The translations under genes and the position numbers were made by a program. Positions 17,601 through 27,328 of a DNA stretch of 57,424 nucleotides are shown here, piece after piece. Origin of the DNA: UBA8752 sp965657965 (GTDB taxonomy: Bacteria; Bacteroidota; Bacteroidia; Flavobacteriales_D; Sanyastnellaceae); contig CBFHQM010000015.1 of the NCBI GenBank assembly GCA_965657965.1, forward strand, positions 1 through 57,424. Reading direction: 5' to 3'. Each line of letters begins with the position of its first letter. Position 1 is the first letter of the stretch. The notes under the pieces are model-generated. The model was not told where the DNA came from. It made no database searches and saw only the letters and a list, made by a program, of their open reading frames with translations.

Positions 17601-18065
17601 TTACCCGAGGAGTTGTCTCACCAAAGCACTAATGGCTTTGCCGTCGGCTTTTCCTGCAAACCGCGCAGATGCGGCACCCATGACGCGTCCCATGTCTGCC
17701 ATGGAGGAGGCGCCCAATTCTTCAACAAGAGATTTGACGCTGGTGGCCAATTCGTCGGGGCTCATCGGCTTGGGCAAGTAGGCGCGAATGACTTCGGCCT
17801 GGGCCTGTTCTTCTGCCACAAGGTCGTCTCGTCCTTGTTCTTGATAAATGATCAGGGTGTCCTCCCGCTGCTTGAGTTGCTTGGAGAGAATTTTCGTGAC
17901 GGCGGCATCGTCGAGCTGATCACCAGAGCCCGCTTCTGACAGGGCGAGGGTGATTTTGCTCTTGATGTCGCGAAGGGAGGCGAGGCGAACCTTGTCCTTG
18001 GCCTTCATGGCCTCCTTCATGTCGTGGCTGATGCGCTCTTGTAACGTCACTTGTTGTAGGTTCAA
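17601..18065 (-). CDS. yqeY: GatB/YqeY domain protein
   Basis: The 154-residue protein matches YqeY over its whole length: AMKAKDKVRLASLRDIKS near the N-terminus and YLPKPMSPDEL in the middle. The fold is the tRNA-binding tail domain of GatB. The role of the stand-alone form is not settled. The frame opens with a TTG at 18065 that overlaps the ftsZ stop (TTGA); a GTG at 18050 would give a start closer to the family norm (TLQERISHDM). This is the last gene of the dcw operon. Confidence 0.9.
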   Translation of the reverse strand: MNLQQVTLQERISHDMKEAMKAKDKVRLASLRDIKSKITLALSEAGSGDQLDDAAVTKILSKQLKQREDTLIIYQEQGRDDLVAEEQAQAEVIRAYLPKPMSPDELATSVKSLVEELGASSMADMGRVMGAASARFAGKADGKAISALVRQLLG

Positions 18066-19909
18066 TCCACGTTGTCGTGGAGGAATGGATTGTCGGTTTT
18101 CAAACCTCCGGTTTCTTCGTCAATGCTCAAGCGTGTAGCTTGAGATTCATTGCTTGCCGGGGTCGGAGACAATTGGATGTTTCTGCGCTTGTAAGCGGGC
18201 TCGTTTTCCAAATCGGTTAAGCCGCTTGGTGTGCGCAAACGCTTGGTGTATTCCTCGATGCTGGCTTGGCGACGCGCATTGCGTTGTGTCAACTCCAAAG
18301 AACCGGCATTGGACTCCAAGGGGCTGGTTGGGCGCGGCTTGGGTGCGGGATTGGGTTTGGCGTCGGCAACGGGCATGGCCGGTTGCGGTGTGGATTGCAC
18401 GGGTGCAGGCGCTTCCTCGGGAACAGGAACGTGTTGATTGGGATCGACCTGCTCATTGGTGAAGGCGACCCCGTCAAGGGCTTCCGGAAGCAAGTTGTTT
18501 TCGTCGGCTGTGTCGAGGTCCAAAACGGTGTAGTCTCCCACCCGAGTGGCCTGTGGCTCCGTGGTCATTTCAATGGCCTCCACAGCTTCTTCTTGTTCTT
18601 CCTGGGCAACGACAGGTGCTGGGGTGGCCTCTTCAGTGGCTTCGCGGTGCACGAGAGTGACTTCTTCTGCATCTGCAGGTGCAGCCTGTGGAAACAGTTG
18701 CGGCGCAGCAGCAGGGGTGTCGGAGGTAATGTCTTCTGCCTGCCAAGAATTGGTTGCCAATTGAGGGGTGGTCTCCTCTGGCTGAAGGGAAACGCCATCT
18801 TGGCCTTTCAAGTGCAGTTGATCCTCTTGTGGAATGTCCGTTGGGTTCGACCAATTGTCCTGAGTGATGGGACCTTCAAGGGGCTGCGTGATTTCACGCA
18901 TGTCGTCCCCCAAGGCCACTTTTGCTTTTGGCCCTTCTGGGAGTGCTGTGTTGGTTTCAAAGCCGGTAGCGATCACCGTCACGCAGATTTTGTCGCCCAA
19001 GGTTTCATCGTGGCCATAGCCCCAAATGACCTCAGCGGTAGCTCCTGCATGATCTTGGATGTAGTCGGTGATTTCGGAAATCTCATCCATCAGCACTTCG
19101 TCTGTGCCGTAGGTGATGTTGAGCAGAACGAAATTGGCGCCAGTAATGTCGTTGTCGTTGAGCAGTGGAGACTCCAAGGCTTCGGCGACAGCGGTCATGG
19201 CACGCCCTTCTCCGCCTGCTGCGCCGGCGCCCATGATGGCGGCTCCGGAATCGCGCATGACCGTCTTGACGTCGTTCATGTCCACGTTGATGTCGCCAGT
19301 CAGGGTTATGACCTCGGCAATGCCTTTCGCAGCCGTGCACAACACTTCATCGGCATTCGAGAATGCCTTTTTGAGTGAGAGGTTTCCGAATAGCTCTCTC
19401 AATTTGTCGTTCCGAATCACCAGGAGGGTATCCACGGAAGCCCGCATTTCTTCGAGGCCTTCGCTGGCTTGATTGGCGCGCCGTTTCCCTTCGAAGTTGA
19501 AAGGAACGGTCACAATCCCGACGGTAAGTATGTCGAGGTCTTTACAAGCCCTGGCGATCACGGGCGCTGCACCGGTTCCTGTTCCACCCCCCATGCCTGC
19601 AGTCACAAAGACCATGGTGGTGTTGTCGTTCAAATGGGACAAGACGTCATCGAGGTTTTCGATGGCGGCATTTTTCCCCGTTTCAGGGATGGCACCTGCA
19701 CCTTGTCCAGCAGTCAGGGTGGTCCCGAGTTGGATTCTTGTCGGTACGGAGGAGGCTTCGAGTGCTTGGTTGTCGGTATTGCACACAATGAAGTCAACGC
19801 CGTTGATGCCTTGCTCGTGCATGTAGTTCACGGCATTCGAGCCGCCACCACCAACGCCAATGACCTTTATGGGCGAACCCTGGTTCTTTGATAAATCGAA
19901 TCTCATCAT
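18062..19909 (-). CDS. ftsZ: Cell division protein FtsZ, long C-terminal tail
   Basis: The protein has 615 residues from the ATG at 19909 (a second ATG follows at once). The tubulin-like GTPase core occupies about residues 1-320, with VGGGGSNAV near 19-27 and the signature GGGTGTGAAP at 108-116. FtsZ polymerises into the division ring. The remaining 295 residues are an acidic, Pro/Glu/Gln-rich disordered linker that ends in segments typical for Bacteroidota (DLENEPAYKRRNIQ and DNPFLHDNVD). The tail is much longer than in model bacteria. Its stop overlaps the yqeY start. The 165 bases before it, after ftsA, show no clear site. Confidence 0.97.
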   Translation of the reverse strand: MMRFDLSKNQGSPIKVIGVGGGGSNAVNYMHEQGINGVDFIVCNTDNQALEASSVPTRIQLGTTLTAGQGAGAIPETGKNAAIENLDDVLSHLNDNTTMVFVTAGMGGGTGTGAAPVIARACKDLDILTVGIVTVPFNFEGKRRANQASEGLEEMRASVDTLLVIRNDKLRELFGNLSLKKAFSNADEVLCTAAKGIAEVITLTGDINVDMNDVKTVMRDSGAAIMGAGAAGGEGRAMTAVAEALESPLLNDNDITGANFVLLNITYGTDEVLMDEISEITDYIQDHAGATAEVIWGYGHDETLGDKICVTVIATGFETNTALPEGPKAKVALGDDMREITQPLEGPITQDNWSNPTDIPQEDQLHLKGQDGVSLQPEETTPQLATNSWQAEDITSDTPAAAPQLFPQAAPADAEEVTLVHREATEEATPAPVVAQEEQEEAVEAIEMTTEPQATRVGDYTVLDLDTADENNLLPEALDGVAFTNEQVDPNQHVPVPEEAPAPVQSTPQPAMPVADAKPNPAPKPRPTSPLESNAGSLELTQRNARRQASIEEYTKRLRTPSGLTDLENEPAYKRRNIQLSPTPASNESQATRLSIDEETGGLKTDNPFLHDNVD

Positions 19910-20074
19910 GTTGCTGTTCGAGTTGAATGGCGGGTTGCGGGAATTACAGGCATTCCCGCGCGTCACGGGTCACTCACAAGAAAAGCGATGAACGTCATGT
20001 TTTGGCGCACATTTCTAGCCTCCCTTCACCAAGCGGTCGTGGAAAACGGAATTTGCACAGCGAGCTGCTTGTGT

Positions 20075-21391
20075 TTATTCCGGAAGCTCGTCTTCAAAGA
20101 AGTCCTTGATTTTCTGCAAGAACTTGCGCGGACCAGTGCGCATTTCGTTCGCTTCTTCGTGGCGAGTGTCACTTGAATAGTCGCCTTGGCTCTCCTTTTC
20201 TTCTTCAAAACCTAGCAAAACGAGTCCAATGCCTGTAGCATAGGTCGGTGCAGTCAAACTGCGGTCGGGTGCTTGTGCCAAGTGGGTGTTGGGAAAGCCA
20301 ATTCGACAGTCCAAAGTGGTCACATATTCAAAGAGTTGGCGGACGTGACGAAGTTGGCTGCCACCTCCGGTAACCACGATTCCACCAATCAACTCGCGCT
20401 CCAAACCACTGTTTTTGATTTCGTAGTGGACGTGCTCGATGATCTCCGCCATGCGGGCTTGAATGATGCCGGCAATGTTGCGACGGGAAACCTCTTTAGG
20501 TGGGCGTCCAGGGAGTCCGGGAATGACCACGATTTCGTCTTGGGCCATCTCCTGCTCCAACGCAGAGCCAAACTTGTTTTTGAGCGCTTCAGCGTGCTTT
20601 TTCAAAACCCCACAGCCCTGTTTGATGTCGTCGGTAATCGCGTTGCCGCCAAATGGAATCACCGCGGTGTGGCGGATGATGCCTTCTTGGAAAATTGCGA
20701 TGTCCGTGGTTCCGCCGCCAATGTCAACAAGGGCCACACCGGCTTCTTTTTCTTCTGCGCTGAGCACAGCGCTGCTCGATGCAATGGGCTCGAGAATGAG
20801 CTGGTCCACTTGAAGGCCGGCGCGCTTGATGCAACGGTAAATGTTCTTGGCGGCAGAGGTTTGTCCGGTGATGATGTGGAAGTTGGCTTCGAGACGCACT
20901 CCAGTGTGTCCAACGGGTTCTTTGATGCCCGGCTCGCCGTCGACAGTGAACTCTTGGGGCAGCACGTGAAGGATCTCTTCTCCGGGCAGCACCTTGAGTT
21001 TTTTCATGTCGTCAATCAGCTGTTGAACGTCGTTTCGGCTGATTTCATCCTCGGTTTCTGTTCGGATGATTTGACCTCGATGTTGAAGGCTTTTGATGTG
21101 TTGGCCTGCGATGCCCACATTCACCACTTCGATGCGAACATTGGCCGACTTTTCGGCGGCTTCAACGGCGGTGCGAATGGACTGAACGGTTTGTTCAATG
21201 TTGGCCACTACACCACGGGTAACACCAATGGATTCGCTTTTGCCATAACCGATGACTTCGAGTTTGCCGTGGGAATTTCGCTGGCCAACGATGCAAGCGA
21301 TTTTGGTTGTGCCGATGTCGAGTCCGACGACGATGTCTTGGTGTGGTGTGGATGATTCCATGGTGGAGGTGCTGCTGGATGGTGGGGTCAT
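20075..21391 (-). CDS. ftsA: Cell division protein FtsA
   Basis: The 438-residue protein is an actin-like ATPase that ties FtsZ filaments to the membrane. Visible motifs are the phosphate-1 loop VVGLDIGTTKIACIVG near 21-36, the phosphate-2 segment VDIGGGTTDIAIF near 219-231, and the adenosine motif GGIVVTGGGSQL near 337-348. The C-terminus ends in a basic, amphipathic stretch (GPRKFLQKIKDFFEDELPE), the expected membrane-targeting helix. The ATG overlaps the ftsQ stop (ATGA). Confidence 0.96.
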   Translation of the reverse strand: MTPPSSSTSTMESSTPHQDIVVGLDIGTTKIACIVGQRNSHGKLEVIGYGKSESIGVTRGVVANIEQTVQSIRTAVEAAEKSANVRIEVVNVGIAGQHIKSLQHRGQIIRTETEDEISRNDVQQLIDDMKKLKVLPGEEILHVLPQEFTVDGEPGIKEPVGHTGVRLEANFHIITGQTSAAKNIYRCIKRAGLQVDQLILEPIASSSAVLSAEEKEAGVALVDIGGGTTDIAIFQEGIIRHTAVIPFGGNAITDDIKQGCGVLKKHAEALKNKFGSALEQEMAQDEIVVIPGLPGRPPKEVSRRNIAGIIQARMAEIIEHVHYEIKNSGLERELIGGIVVTGGGSQLRHVRQLFEYVTTLDCRIGFPNTHLAQAPDRSLTAPTYATGIGLVLLGFEEEKESQGDYSSDTRHEEANEMRTGPRKFLQKIKDFFEDELPE

Positions 21392-22149
21392 TTTCTCGCG
21401 ACGAGTTGGCCTTCGTAGCGCAGATCGAGTGCTGAATATTGGCGGAGGTTTCCGCTGTCAATCAGGGCAGTGTAGAATGTTCTGAGGTGTGCGAGTTGAT
21501 CTTCCAAACGGGCTTCGAGTCCCTTGGCAGGGCCGAGTTGTACAATCAAATCGCCGATGCGGGGATGAAATTCGAGGGTGCCATCGTTGTGGATGTTGAC
21601 TTGGTCGATGAACCGATTCCAAAAAGGATCCTCGTCCATTTTTTGGAGCAAGGGCATGGCCGTGGTGGCTTTGGACATGGAGGGTGCGTGCACAACAGGA
21701 ACTTCTGCCGCGTAGCGATTCGAAAGGGGCAGCCAACGTCCTGTATCGTCGAGATACAGACTGCTGTCGGGTGTCCAGACACGGGCAATGGGCCGTTGCT
21801 GGCGGACTGAAATGTGCAGGGCTCCTCCAAGTGTGGGCTCGACTTTGCATGCTGCCACGCCGTGCTGGGCCATGACCGAAGCGTAAATGGCGTTGTAGGG
21901 AAGGGCCGCCATCGGCTGGTCCAACAATTGGAATTCTCGGGTCACCGCTGTCCGCAGAGAAGGGGCATCCACGAAATACATGCCGTCGAGCTGATCAACT
22001 TGGATGTCGAGGGCGCGACACGGCGTTGTGTTCGCTTCTTGATCGGCTGCTGTAAAGAGCACGCCCGCTGCCAAAAGCAGGGGCAGGGTGCGCCAAATCA
22101 TCCGCCTTTTCGGCGCAGAGGATGTGGATGGAGGCGCAGCTTTACTCAC
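21388..22149 (-). CDS. ftsQ: Cell division protein FtsQ
   Basis: The protein has 253 residues from a GTG at 22149 that overlaps the murC stop (GTGA); this start keeps the operon pattern and gives a short cytoplasmic tail. One membrane helix (about 18-34, IWRTLPLLLAAGVLF) is followed by a periplasmic region with a POTRA-like part and a beta domain (VRQQRPIARVWTPD; YLDDTGRWLPLS). FtsQ joins the FtsL-type proteins in the divisome. Sequence similarity in this family is low, so position between murC and ftsA is part of the evidence. Confidence 0.88.
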   Translation of the reverse strand: MSKAAPPSTSSAPKRRMIWRTLPLLLAAGVLFTAADQEANTTPCRALDIQVDQLDGMYFVDAPSLRTAVTREFQLLDQPMAALPYNAIYASVMAQHGVAACKVEPTLGGALHISVRQQRPIARVWTPDSSLYLDDTGRWLPLSNRYAAEVPVVHAPSMSKATTAMPLLQKMDEDPFWNRFIDQVNIHNDGTLEFHPRIGDLIVQLGPAKGLEARLEDQLAHLRTFYTALIDSGNLRQYSALDLRYEGQLVARK

Positions 22150-23606
22150 GGTGATGGTGGTGTATTGTTTTGAGTTTGTGATGTCGATGGGCTGAAACGC
22201 GCAATGGCCGCGGGAATCCAACGGTGGAGGTCCCCAGCGCCCATGAACAGCAGTACATCTGGATCACAAGTCTCTAGAACATCCAAAAACCGGCTTTCTT
22301 CGGGGCAATTCACTGGGCACCCCACCATCTTTTCCCCAATGGCCTGTGCATCGACTCCAGGGATGGGTTTTTCGCGGGCGGCATAGATGGGCAAAAGCAG
22401 GCATTCGTCGAGTGCGCAAAGGCTTTTTGCAAACCCTTCGAGGAAGTCTTTCGTGCGGCTGAAGAGGTGGGGCTGAAACACGCCAACCAATTTGCGATTG
22501 GGGTACAATAGTCGCGCTGCGGCAATCGTCCCTTCAATCTCACTGGGGTGATGTGCGTAGTCGTCAATGACGGTGAACCTAGGGCTGTTGTGGCGGACTT
22601 CGAATCTTCTGGATACACCGGGGAAACCACCCAAGAGTTGGGGCAGGGCGTTTGCTGAGATGCCCGCCTTTAAGCCCATGACAGCAGCGGCTGTGGCATT
22701 GGCTGCGTTGTGTTTTCCAGGCAGTGTCCACACGATGTCCATGGGGGCATGGCCGAGCAGGTGAAGTTTGAACTTGGACCGGCCAGCCACTCCTTTCACG
22801 TCGGAATAGGCAGCTGCCCACCCCAAGGCCTCCAGACTTTGATGGGAAGGCAACTCACCATAGCACTGGTGGCTGGGCATGGTCGTTTGGAACTCGGTTG
22901 AACCGGCTGGAATGGCGTCGGCGTGCACGAGCAATCCGCCGGGAGCAACTTGCGTTGCGAAGGCGCCGAAAGCTTGAAGAAGGGCGGCAGCAGAGCCGTA
23001 TATGTCGAGGTGGTCAGCGTCAGTGGAAGTGATGACAGCGTGCACAGGATGTAGGGTCAAAAAGCTGCGGTCAAACTCGTCCGCTTCGGCCACAATCCAA
23101 GGCGATTCAGCCCCTTGACCGGCAAGCAAAAGGTTCGAGCCCGTCTCTTTGGAGATGCCCCCCAAGAAGGCCTCTACAGGGAGTCCTCCTTTGTGCAAGA
23201 TGTGGGAGAGCAAGGTGGAAGTGGTGGTTTTACCGTGGGTCCCAGCAATGGCAATCAAAGGGCGATTGGCGGTCAATTGTCCCAGGATCTCGGACCGCTT
23301 CCAAATCCGGAATCCGGCAGCTTGAAGGGCAACGAGCAGGGGGAATTCAGAGGGGACAGCGGGTGTGGCCACAATGAGCCAGTTTTGAGTTTGACCTGAT
23401 GTTAGGTCCGATGCGAGACTGTGGGGCAAGGCGTGAATCTCCCCGCTAATGTCCACTTGGATGCCTTCTCGCTGGAGTTGCTCGGTCAACGGGGAAGCTG
23501 TGCGATCGTAGCCGGCAACGTGTGCGCCATGCGCGTTGTACCATCGAGCCAAGGCGCTCATTCCTATGCCGCCAATGCCCAAGAAGAAGACCTGTTTCGC
23601 CACCAT
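22146..23606 (-). CDS. murC: UDP-N-acetylmuramate--L-alanine ligase MurC
   Basis: The 486-residue cytoplasmic ligase adds L-Ala to UDP-MurNAc with ATP, the first peptide step of peptidoglycan. The N-terminal nucleotide-binding loop FLGIGGIGMSALA lies at 8-20. The ATP loop GTHGKTT (122-128) carries the histidine that marks MurC rather than MurD or MurE. The C-terminal domain includes DDYAHHPSEI, a further MurC signature. It starts four bases after the murG stop. Confidence 0.97.
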   Translation of the reverse strand: MVAKQVFFLGIGGIGMSALARWYNAHGAHVAGYDRTASPLTEQLQREGIQVDISGEIHALPHSLASDLTSGQTQNWLIVATPAVPSEFPLLVALQAAGFRIWKRSEILGQLTANRPLIAIAGTHGKTTTSTLLSHILHKGGLPVEAFLGGISKETGSNLLLAGQGAESPWIVAEADEFDRSFLTLHPVHAVITSTDADHLDIYGSAAALLQAFGAFATQVAPGGLLVHADAIPAGSTEFQTTMPSHQCYGELPSHQSLEALGWAAAYSDVKGVAGRSKFKLHLLGHAPMDIVWTLPGKHNAANATAAAVMGLKAGISANALPQLLGGFPGVSRRFEVRHNSPRFTVIDDYAHHPSEIEGTIAAARLLYPNRKLVGVFQPHLFSRTKDFLEGFAKSLCALDECLLLPIYAAREKPIPGVDAQAIGEKMVGCPVNCPEESRFLDVLETCDPDVLLFMGAGDLHRWIPAAIARFSPSTSQTQNNTPPSP

Positions 23607-23610
23607 GGCG

Positions 23611-24753
23611 TTAGTGGGTTTGGCCGATCAGGGTCCACACTTCGTCGGCCACCTTTTGAGCGGCTTCAGGACGGGCTGTGGCCAGCAAGGCTGAGGCGAG
23701 TGACTGGCATTTTTCCTTGTCCGAGAGCAGGCGATTGACCTCCGTTCCCAGGTCCTCTGCAATGCGAGAGTCGGGCACCAATATGGCGCCATTGCGGTCT
23801 ACAACAGATCGTGCGTTTTTGGTTTGATGGTCCTCGGCTACATGAGGCGAGGGCACCAAAAGTGTGGGTTTTCCCACCAAGGCCAATTCGGCAATCGACA
23901 TGGCGCCGGCTCGGCTCGCGATCATGGACGCGGCGTCATAAGCCAAGTCCATGCGGTCAATGAATCCGAGCACGTGGAGGTTGGGGTCACCTTGTGCCTC
24001 TGCCCAAGCGACTTGTTGGGTGGCATAGCGCCCTCCACATTGCCATAGCACTTGAATGCCTTGCGATTGAAGTGGAGCGGAGGAGACAAGCTGCCTCACA
24101 GCGGTGTTCATGCTCGCGGCGCCCAAACTGCCACCCAATACCAGGAGGACAGGGGCATCCATTGCGAGACCAAAATGGGCCCGTGCATCGTTGTTGTTTT
24201 GCGTGTTGGCCTCTCCTTGTCCCAGACGATTCAGGATTCCGGAGCGCAATGGGTTCCCTGTTTCTACAATCTTGTGCTCGGGAAACCAGCGTTCGAGGCC
24301 GGGGAACCCTGCACAGACGCGGTCCACTTTTTGGGCAAGCAGCCGGTTGGTGATGCCGGGGAACCCATTTTGCTCTTGAATGAGCGTGGGAATGCCTGCA
24401 CGGGCCGCGGCCCAAAGCAGCGGTCCGCTGGCAAAGCCACCGACGCCCACGACAACATTGGGTTGAAACCGTTTGATGATGCGCTTTGACATCCACAGTG
24501 AACGCAGCAATCGAAAGGGAAAACGGAGGTTGCGCCAAGAGATTTTTCGGTCGATGCCGGTGATGGGAAGTCCGGTAATGGTGTGGCCTGCCGCAGGAAT
24601 GCGCTCCATTTCCATTCGCCCAAGTGCGCCCACAAACTCAATGACGGTGTGGGGGTCGCGGTCCAAAAGGGACTCGGCAATGGCCAGAGCGGGGTGGATG
24701 TGGCCGCCCGTGCCGCCGCCGGAAATGAGGATGCGGGGCGACACTTTACCCAT
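23611..24753 (-). CDS. murG: Lipid II synthase MurG
   Basis: The 380-residue GT-B glycosyltransferase transfers GlcNAc to lipid I on the inner face of the membrane. The N-terminal glycine-rich loop ISGGGTGGHIHPALA (about 10-24) and the C-terminal donor-site segment ASMIASRAGAMSIAELALVGKP are diagnostic. Its start overlaps the end of ftsW by eight bases, which ties lipid II synthesis to its use by FtsW. Confidence 0.97.
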   Translation of the reverse strand: MGKVSPRILISGGGTGGHIHPALAIAESLLDRDPHTVIEFVGALGRMEMERIPAAGHTITGLPITGIDRKISWRNLRFPFRLLRSLWMSKRIIKRFQPNVVVGVGGFASGPLLWAAARAGIPTLIQEQNGFPGITNRLLAQKVDRVCAGFPGLERWFPEHKIVETGNPLRSGILNRLGQGEANTQNNNDARAHFGLAMDAPVLLVLGGSLGAASMNTAVRQLVSSAPLQSQGIQVLWQCGGRYATQQVAWAEAQGDPNLHVLGFIDRMDLAYDAASMIASRAGAMSIAELALVGKPTLLVPSPHVAEDHQTKNARSVVDRNGAILVPDSRIAEDLGTEVNRLLSDKEKCQSLASALLATARPEAAQKVADEVWTLIGQTH

Positions 24754-25963
24754 GTGCTTGAGGTGTCACGGGCTCCACGGGTTGTGCGTGTCGGTTTCCA
24801 AACGGTGATACCGGTTCTGCCGCGGCGGGATCGGTCAGCGAACGACTCACGGCCAAGATCATGCCCAAGGCGGCACAGGTGAACCAAATGGAGGATCCCC
24901 CCATCGACACCAACGGGAGGGGTTGTCCAGTCATGGGGAGCAATTCAACGGCAACGCCCATGTTGACCATGGCTTGGAGCGTGAGCATGAGCCCCAATCC
25001 AATGGCGAGAAGACTGCCAAAAGGCCGCGTGCACTTTGTGCCCACGCGAATGGCACGTGAGAACAAGATCAAATAGAGCAGAATAAGTCCAATCCCCCCT
25101 AGGATCATGCCCCATTCTTCGATGATGAAGGCGTAGATCATGTCTGCATAGGCCACTGGCATGGCGTTGCGACTGACACCGGAGCCTGGCCCTTGAGGCA
25201 AGATTCCGCCCTCATGAATGGCTTGCAGGGCAAAGTTGATTTGCGTGGTGTCGGACCCTCCTTCACCCCCGAAAAAGCTCGTGGCACGTGCGACCCAAGT
25301 TCCAAAACGAGGAAAGAGCCCAGGCGCTGCGACCCCAAGACCAATCAGGGAAAGGCCACCGGCTACCGCCCATCCGAGCGTGATGGCCAAAGAGCGGAAA
25401 GGAACCCCCGCGATGACCATGAGCAGAAAGCAAACCACGCCGAGAAGGGCGGCGGTGGAGAAGTCTGCGGGCAGAATCAAGGCGCAAGTGGCCGCGATGT
25501 AAAACAGGATTGGGCGCACGCCTTTATTGAAGTCGTGGAGAATGAGTCGGTTTCGATCCAGCATCCGAGCCACAAAGGCAACCAAAGCGACTTTGGCCAT
25601 GTCCGATGGCTGGAATCGGAAGCCGGCAATGTCCACCCACCTCTTGGCGTCGTTGATTTCAGAGCCCACGAGAAGCGCCATGAGTAAGAGCGCCAGAGAG
25701 ATGTGAATTCCGAGTTGGCTGAGCCGAGAAAACCAAGCGAATTTGAGCGTGTGTACCGCCCACATGACCAGCAACCCACTGCTGAGCAGGGCCAAATGCT
25801 TGGTTAAAACGCGAACGGAATCGCCGCCAGCTTTCCACGCAAGGGTGGCGCTGGCAGAGTAAACGCTGACCGAAGAAATGAGCACCAAGAGGAAAACCAC
25901 GACCCAAATGACGCGGTCTCCTTTGAGGTTCTCGGAGAGGAAGTCGGCGATCCGTCCAGTCAT
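24746..25963 (-). CDS. ftsW: Septal peptidoglycan glycosyltransferase FtsW
   Basis: The 405-residue SEDS-family membrane protein has about ten helices. It has the family's VYSASATLA at the first helix, the loop segment GSEINDAKRWVDIAGFRFQPSD, the EEWGMILGGIG motif, and PLPLVSMGGSSIW near the end. FtsW polymerises lipid II at the septum together with the transpeptidase FtsI, encoded upstream. Its place between murD and murG argues for FtsW and not RodA. It begins three bases after the murD stop. Confidence 0.95.
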   Translation of the reverse strand: MTGRIADFLSENLKGDRVIWVVVFLLVLISSVSVYSASATLAWKAGGDSVRVLTKHLALLSSGLLVMWAVHTLKFAWFSRLSQLGIHISLALLLMALLVGSEINDAKRWVDIAGFRFQPSDMAKVALVAFVARMLDRNRLILHDFNKGVRPILFYIAATCALILPADFSTAALLGVVCFLLMVIAGVPFRSLAITLGWAVAGGLSLIGLGVAAPGLFPRFGTWVARATSFFGGEGGSDTTQINFALQAIHEGGILPQGPGSGVSRNAMPVAYADMIYAFIIEEWGMILGGIGLILLYLILFSRAIRVGTKCTRPFGSLLAIGLGLMLTLQAMVNMGVAVELLPMTGQPLPLVSMGGSSIWFTCAALGMILAVSRSLTDPAAAEPVSPFGNRHAQPVEPVTPQAHG

Positions 25964-25966
25964 GTT

Positions 25967-27328
25967 TTAGATGGAGCGGGCGCCTTGCTTGAAACGGATT
26001 CCGCGCTCTTCGTATGAAGAGAACAAGTCAAAGCTGGCGCATGCTGGAGAGAGCAAAACAGCATCTCCTGGCTGGGCAACGTTGTATCCGAGAACAGCGG
26101 CTTCTTCGGCACTCTCGACTTCGAGGATGCGGGAAACGGCGGTTCCAAAAGCTTTTTTGAGCTTGGCGTTGTCTTTGCCGAGGCAGATCAACGTGTGCAC
26201 TTTCTCTCCAACCAAGGGGATGAGCTGGGTGTAGTCGTTGCCTTTGTCTACACCTCCAGCAATCCAAATGGTGGGGCGCGTCATGCTGTCCAAAGCGTAC
26301 CAAGCCGCATTCACGTTGGTCGCTTTGCTGTCGTTGATGAATTGGATGTCATTGACTTTTGCGACCCGCTCTAAGCGGTGTTCTGCATTGGTGAAGTGCT
26401 GCAGCCCTTCGCGCAGGTTCACGTCGTTGAGGTCGAAGAGGCGGGCAGCGACGCCGGCGGCCATGGAGTTGTAGAGGTTGTGTTTGCCTTGGAGGGCGAG
26501 TTCCTGTATGCTCATAATCAGGGAGGTGTTGGAAAAGGTGAATCGTTTGTTGTCAATGCTTTGTGCCGCGAGGTCGTCGCGGTGTGCCGTTGGCGTGTTG
26601 GCCGAAAAGGCGTGGACTTGTGCGGCAGTGGAGTTGCGGTCCCGGAGGCGTTGAAGCCCAGGGTCGTCTGCGTTTAGAATCAGATGGTCCGCCGCGGTTT
26701 GGCGGGCGGTGATGTTCCATTTGGCGTCTCCATAGTCCTCTTCGTTGCCATGGCGATCGAGGTGATCGGGCGTGAGGTTCAGGAGAAGGGCCACGTCTGG
26801 ACTGAACTCGGCGGTGTCTTCGAGTTGAAAGCTGGATGCTTCAACCACCCAGATGTCGCGGTCTCCTTCAGGGCGCTTTTTGGCCTCTGCAATGGCGCCC
26901 GCCAAACTGGCGCCAATGTTGCCAGCACAGCCGGCATCCATTCCGCCTTGTTGAAGCAAGTGGTGCAGCAACAGCGTAGTGGTGGTTTTGCCATTGGTTC
27001 CTGTAATGGCGGCAATGCGGGCTTGGGTATGACGGGCAGCGAACTCAAGTTCGCCGACCACTTCTACGCCGGCCGATTTGGCCCATTGGACAGGTGTGGC
27101 TTGTGTGGGAATGCCGGGAGACTTGATGACCAAGTCGGAGTCGGTCAATTGGGTGCGGTCATGCCCTCCTTCTTCGGTGGATATGCCCAATCCATGGAGC
27201 CGGGCTTTGCGCTCTGGATCAATGGTCCCACTGTCGGAGACCCGGCAAGACATGCCGAGTCCATGGCACAGCTTGGCTGCACCTTCACCGCTTTCGCCGG
27301 CACCGAGTATGGTCACCATGGCCGACAT
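25967..27328 (-). CDS. murD: UDP-MurNAc-L-alanine--D-glutamate ligase MurD
   Basis: The 453-residue Mur ligase adds D-Glu to UDP-MurNAc-L-Ala. It has an N-terminal Rossmann-like domain (TILGAGESGEGAA), the ATP loop GTNGKTT at 110-116, LLNLTPDHLDRHG in the central domain, and the C-terminal substrate domain with FINDSKATN and SPACASFDLF, both typical of MurD. The start overlaps the mraY stop by one base (TGATG). Confidence 0.97.
   Translation of the reverse strand: MSAMVTILGAGESGEGAAKLCHGLGMSCRVSDSGTIDPERKARLHGLGISTEEGGHDRTQLTDSDLVIKSPGIPTQATPVQWAKSAGVEVVGELEFAARHTQARIAAITGTNGKTTTTLLLHHLLQQGGMDAGCAGNIGASLAGAIAEAKKRPEGDRDIWVVEASSFQLEDTAEFSPDVALLLNLTPDHLDRHGNEEDYGDAKWNITARQTAADHLILNADDPGLQRLRDRNSTAAQVHAFSANTPTAHRDDLAAQSIDNKRFTFSNTSLIMSIQELALQGKHNLYNSMAAGVAARLFDLNDVNLREGLQHFTNAEHRLERVAKVNDIQFINDSKATNVNAAWYALDSMTRPTIWIAGGVDKGNDYTQLIPLVGEKVHTLICLGKDNAKLKKAFGTAVSRILEVESAEEAAVLGYNVAQPGDAVLLSPACASFDLFSSYEERGIRFKQGARSI

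Noticed and set aside
18266..21355. Long plus-strand open frames (370 and 360 codons) over ftsZ and ftsA
   Set aside because: They are antisense shadows of ftsZ and ftsA in GC-rich DNA; the translations are low in normal protein features and rich in His, Cys and Gly.
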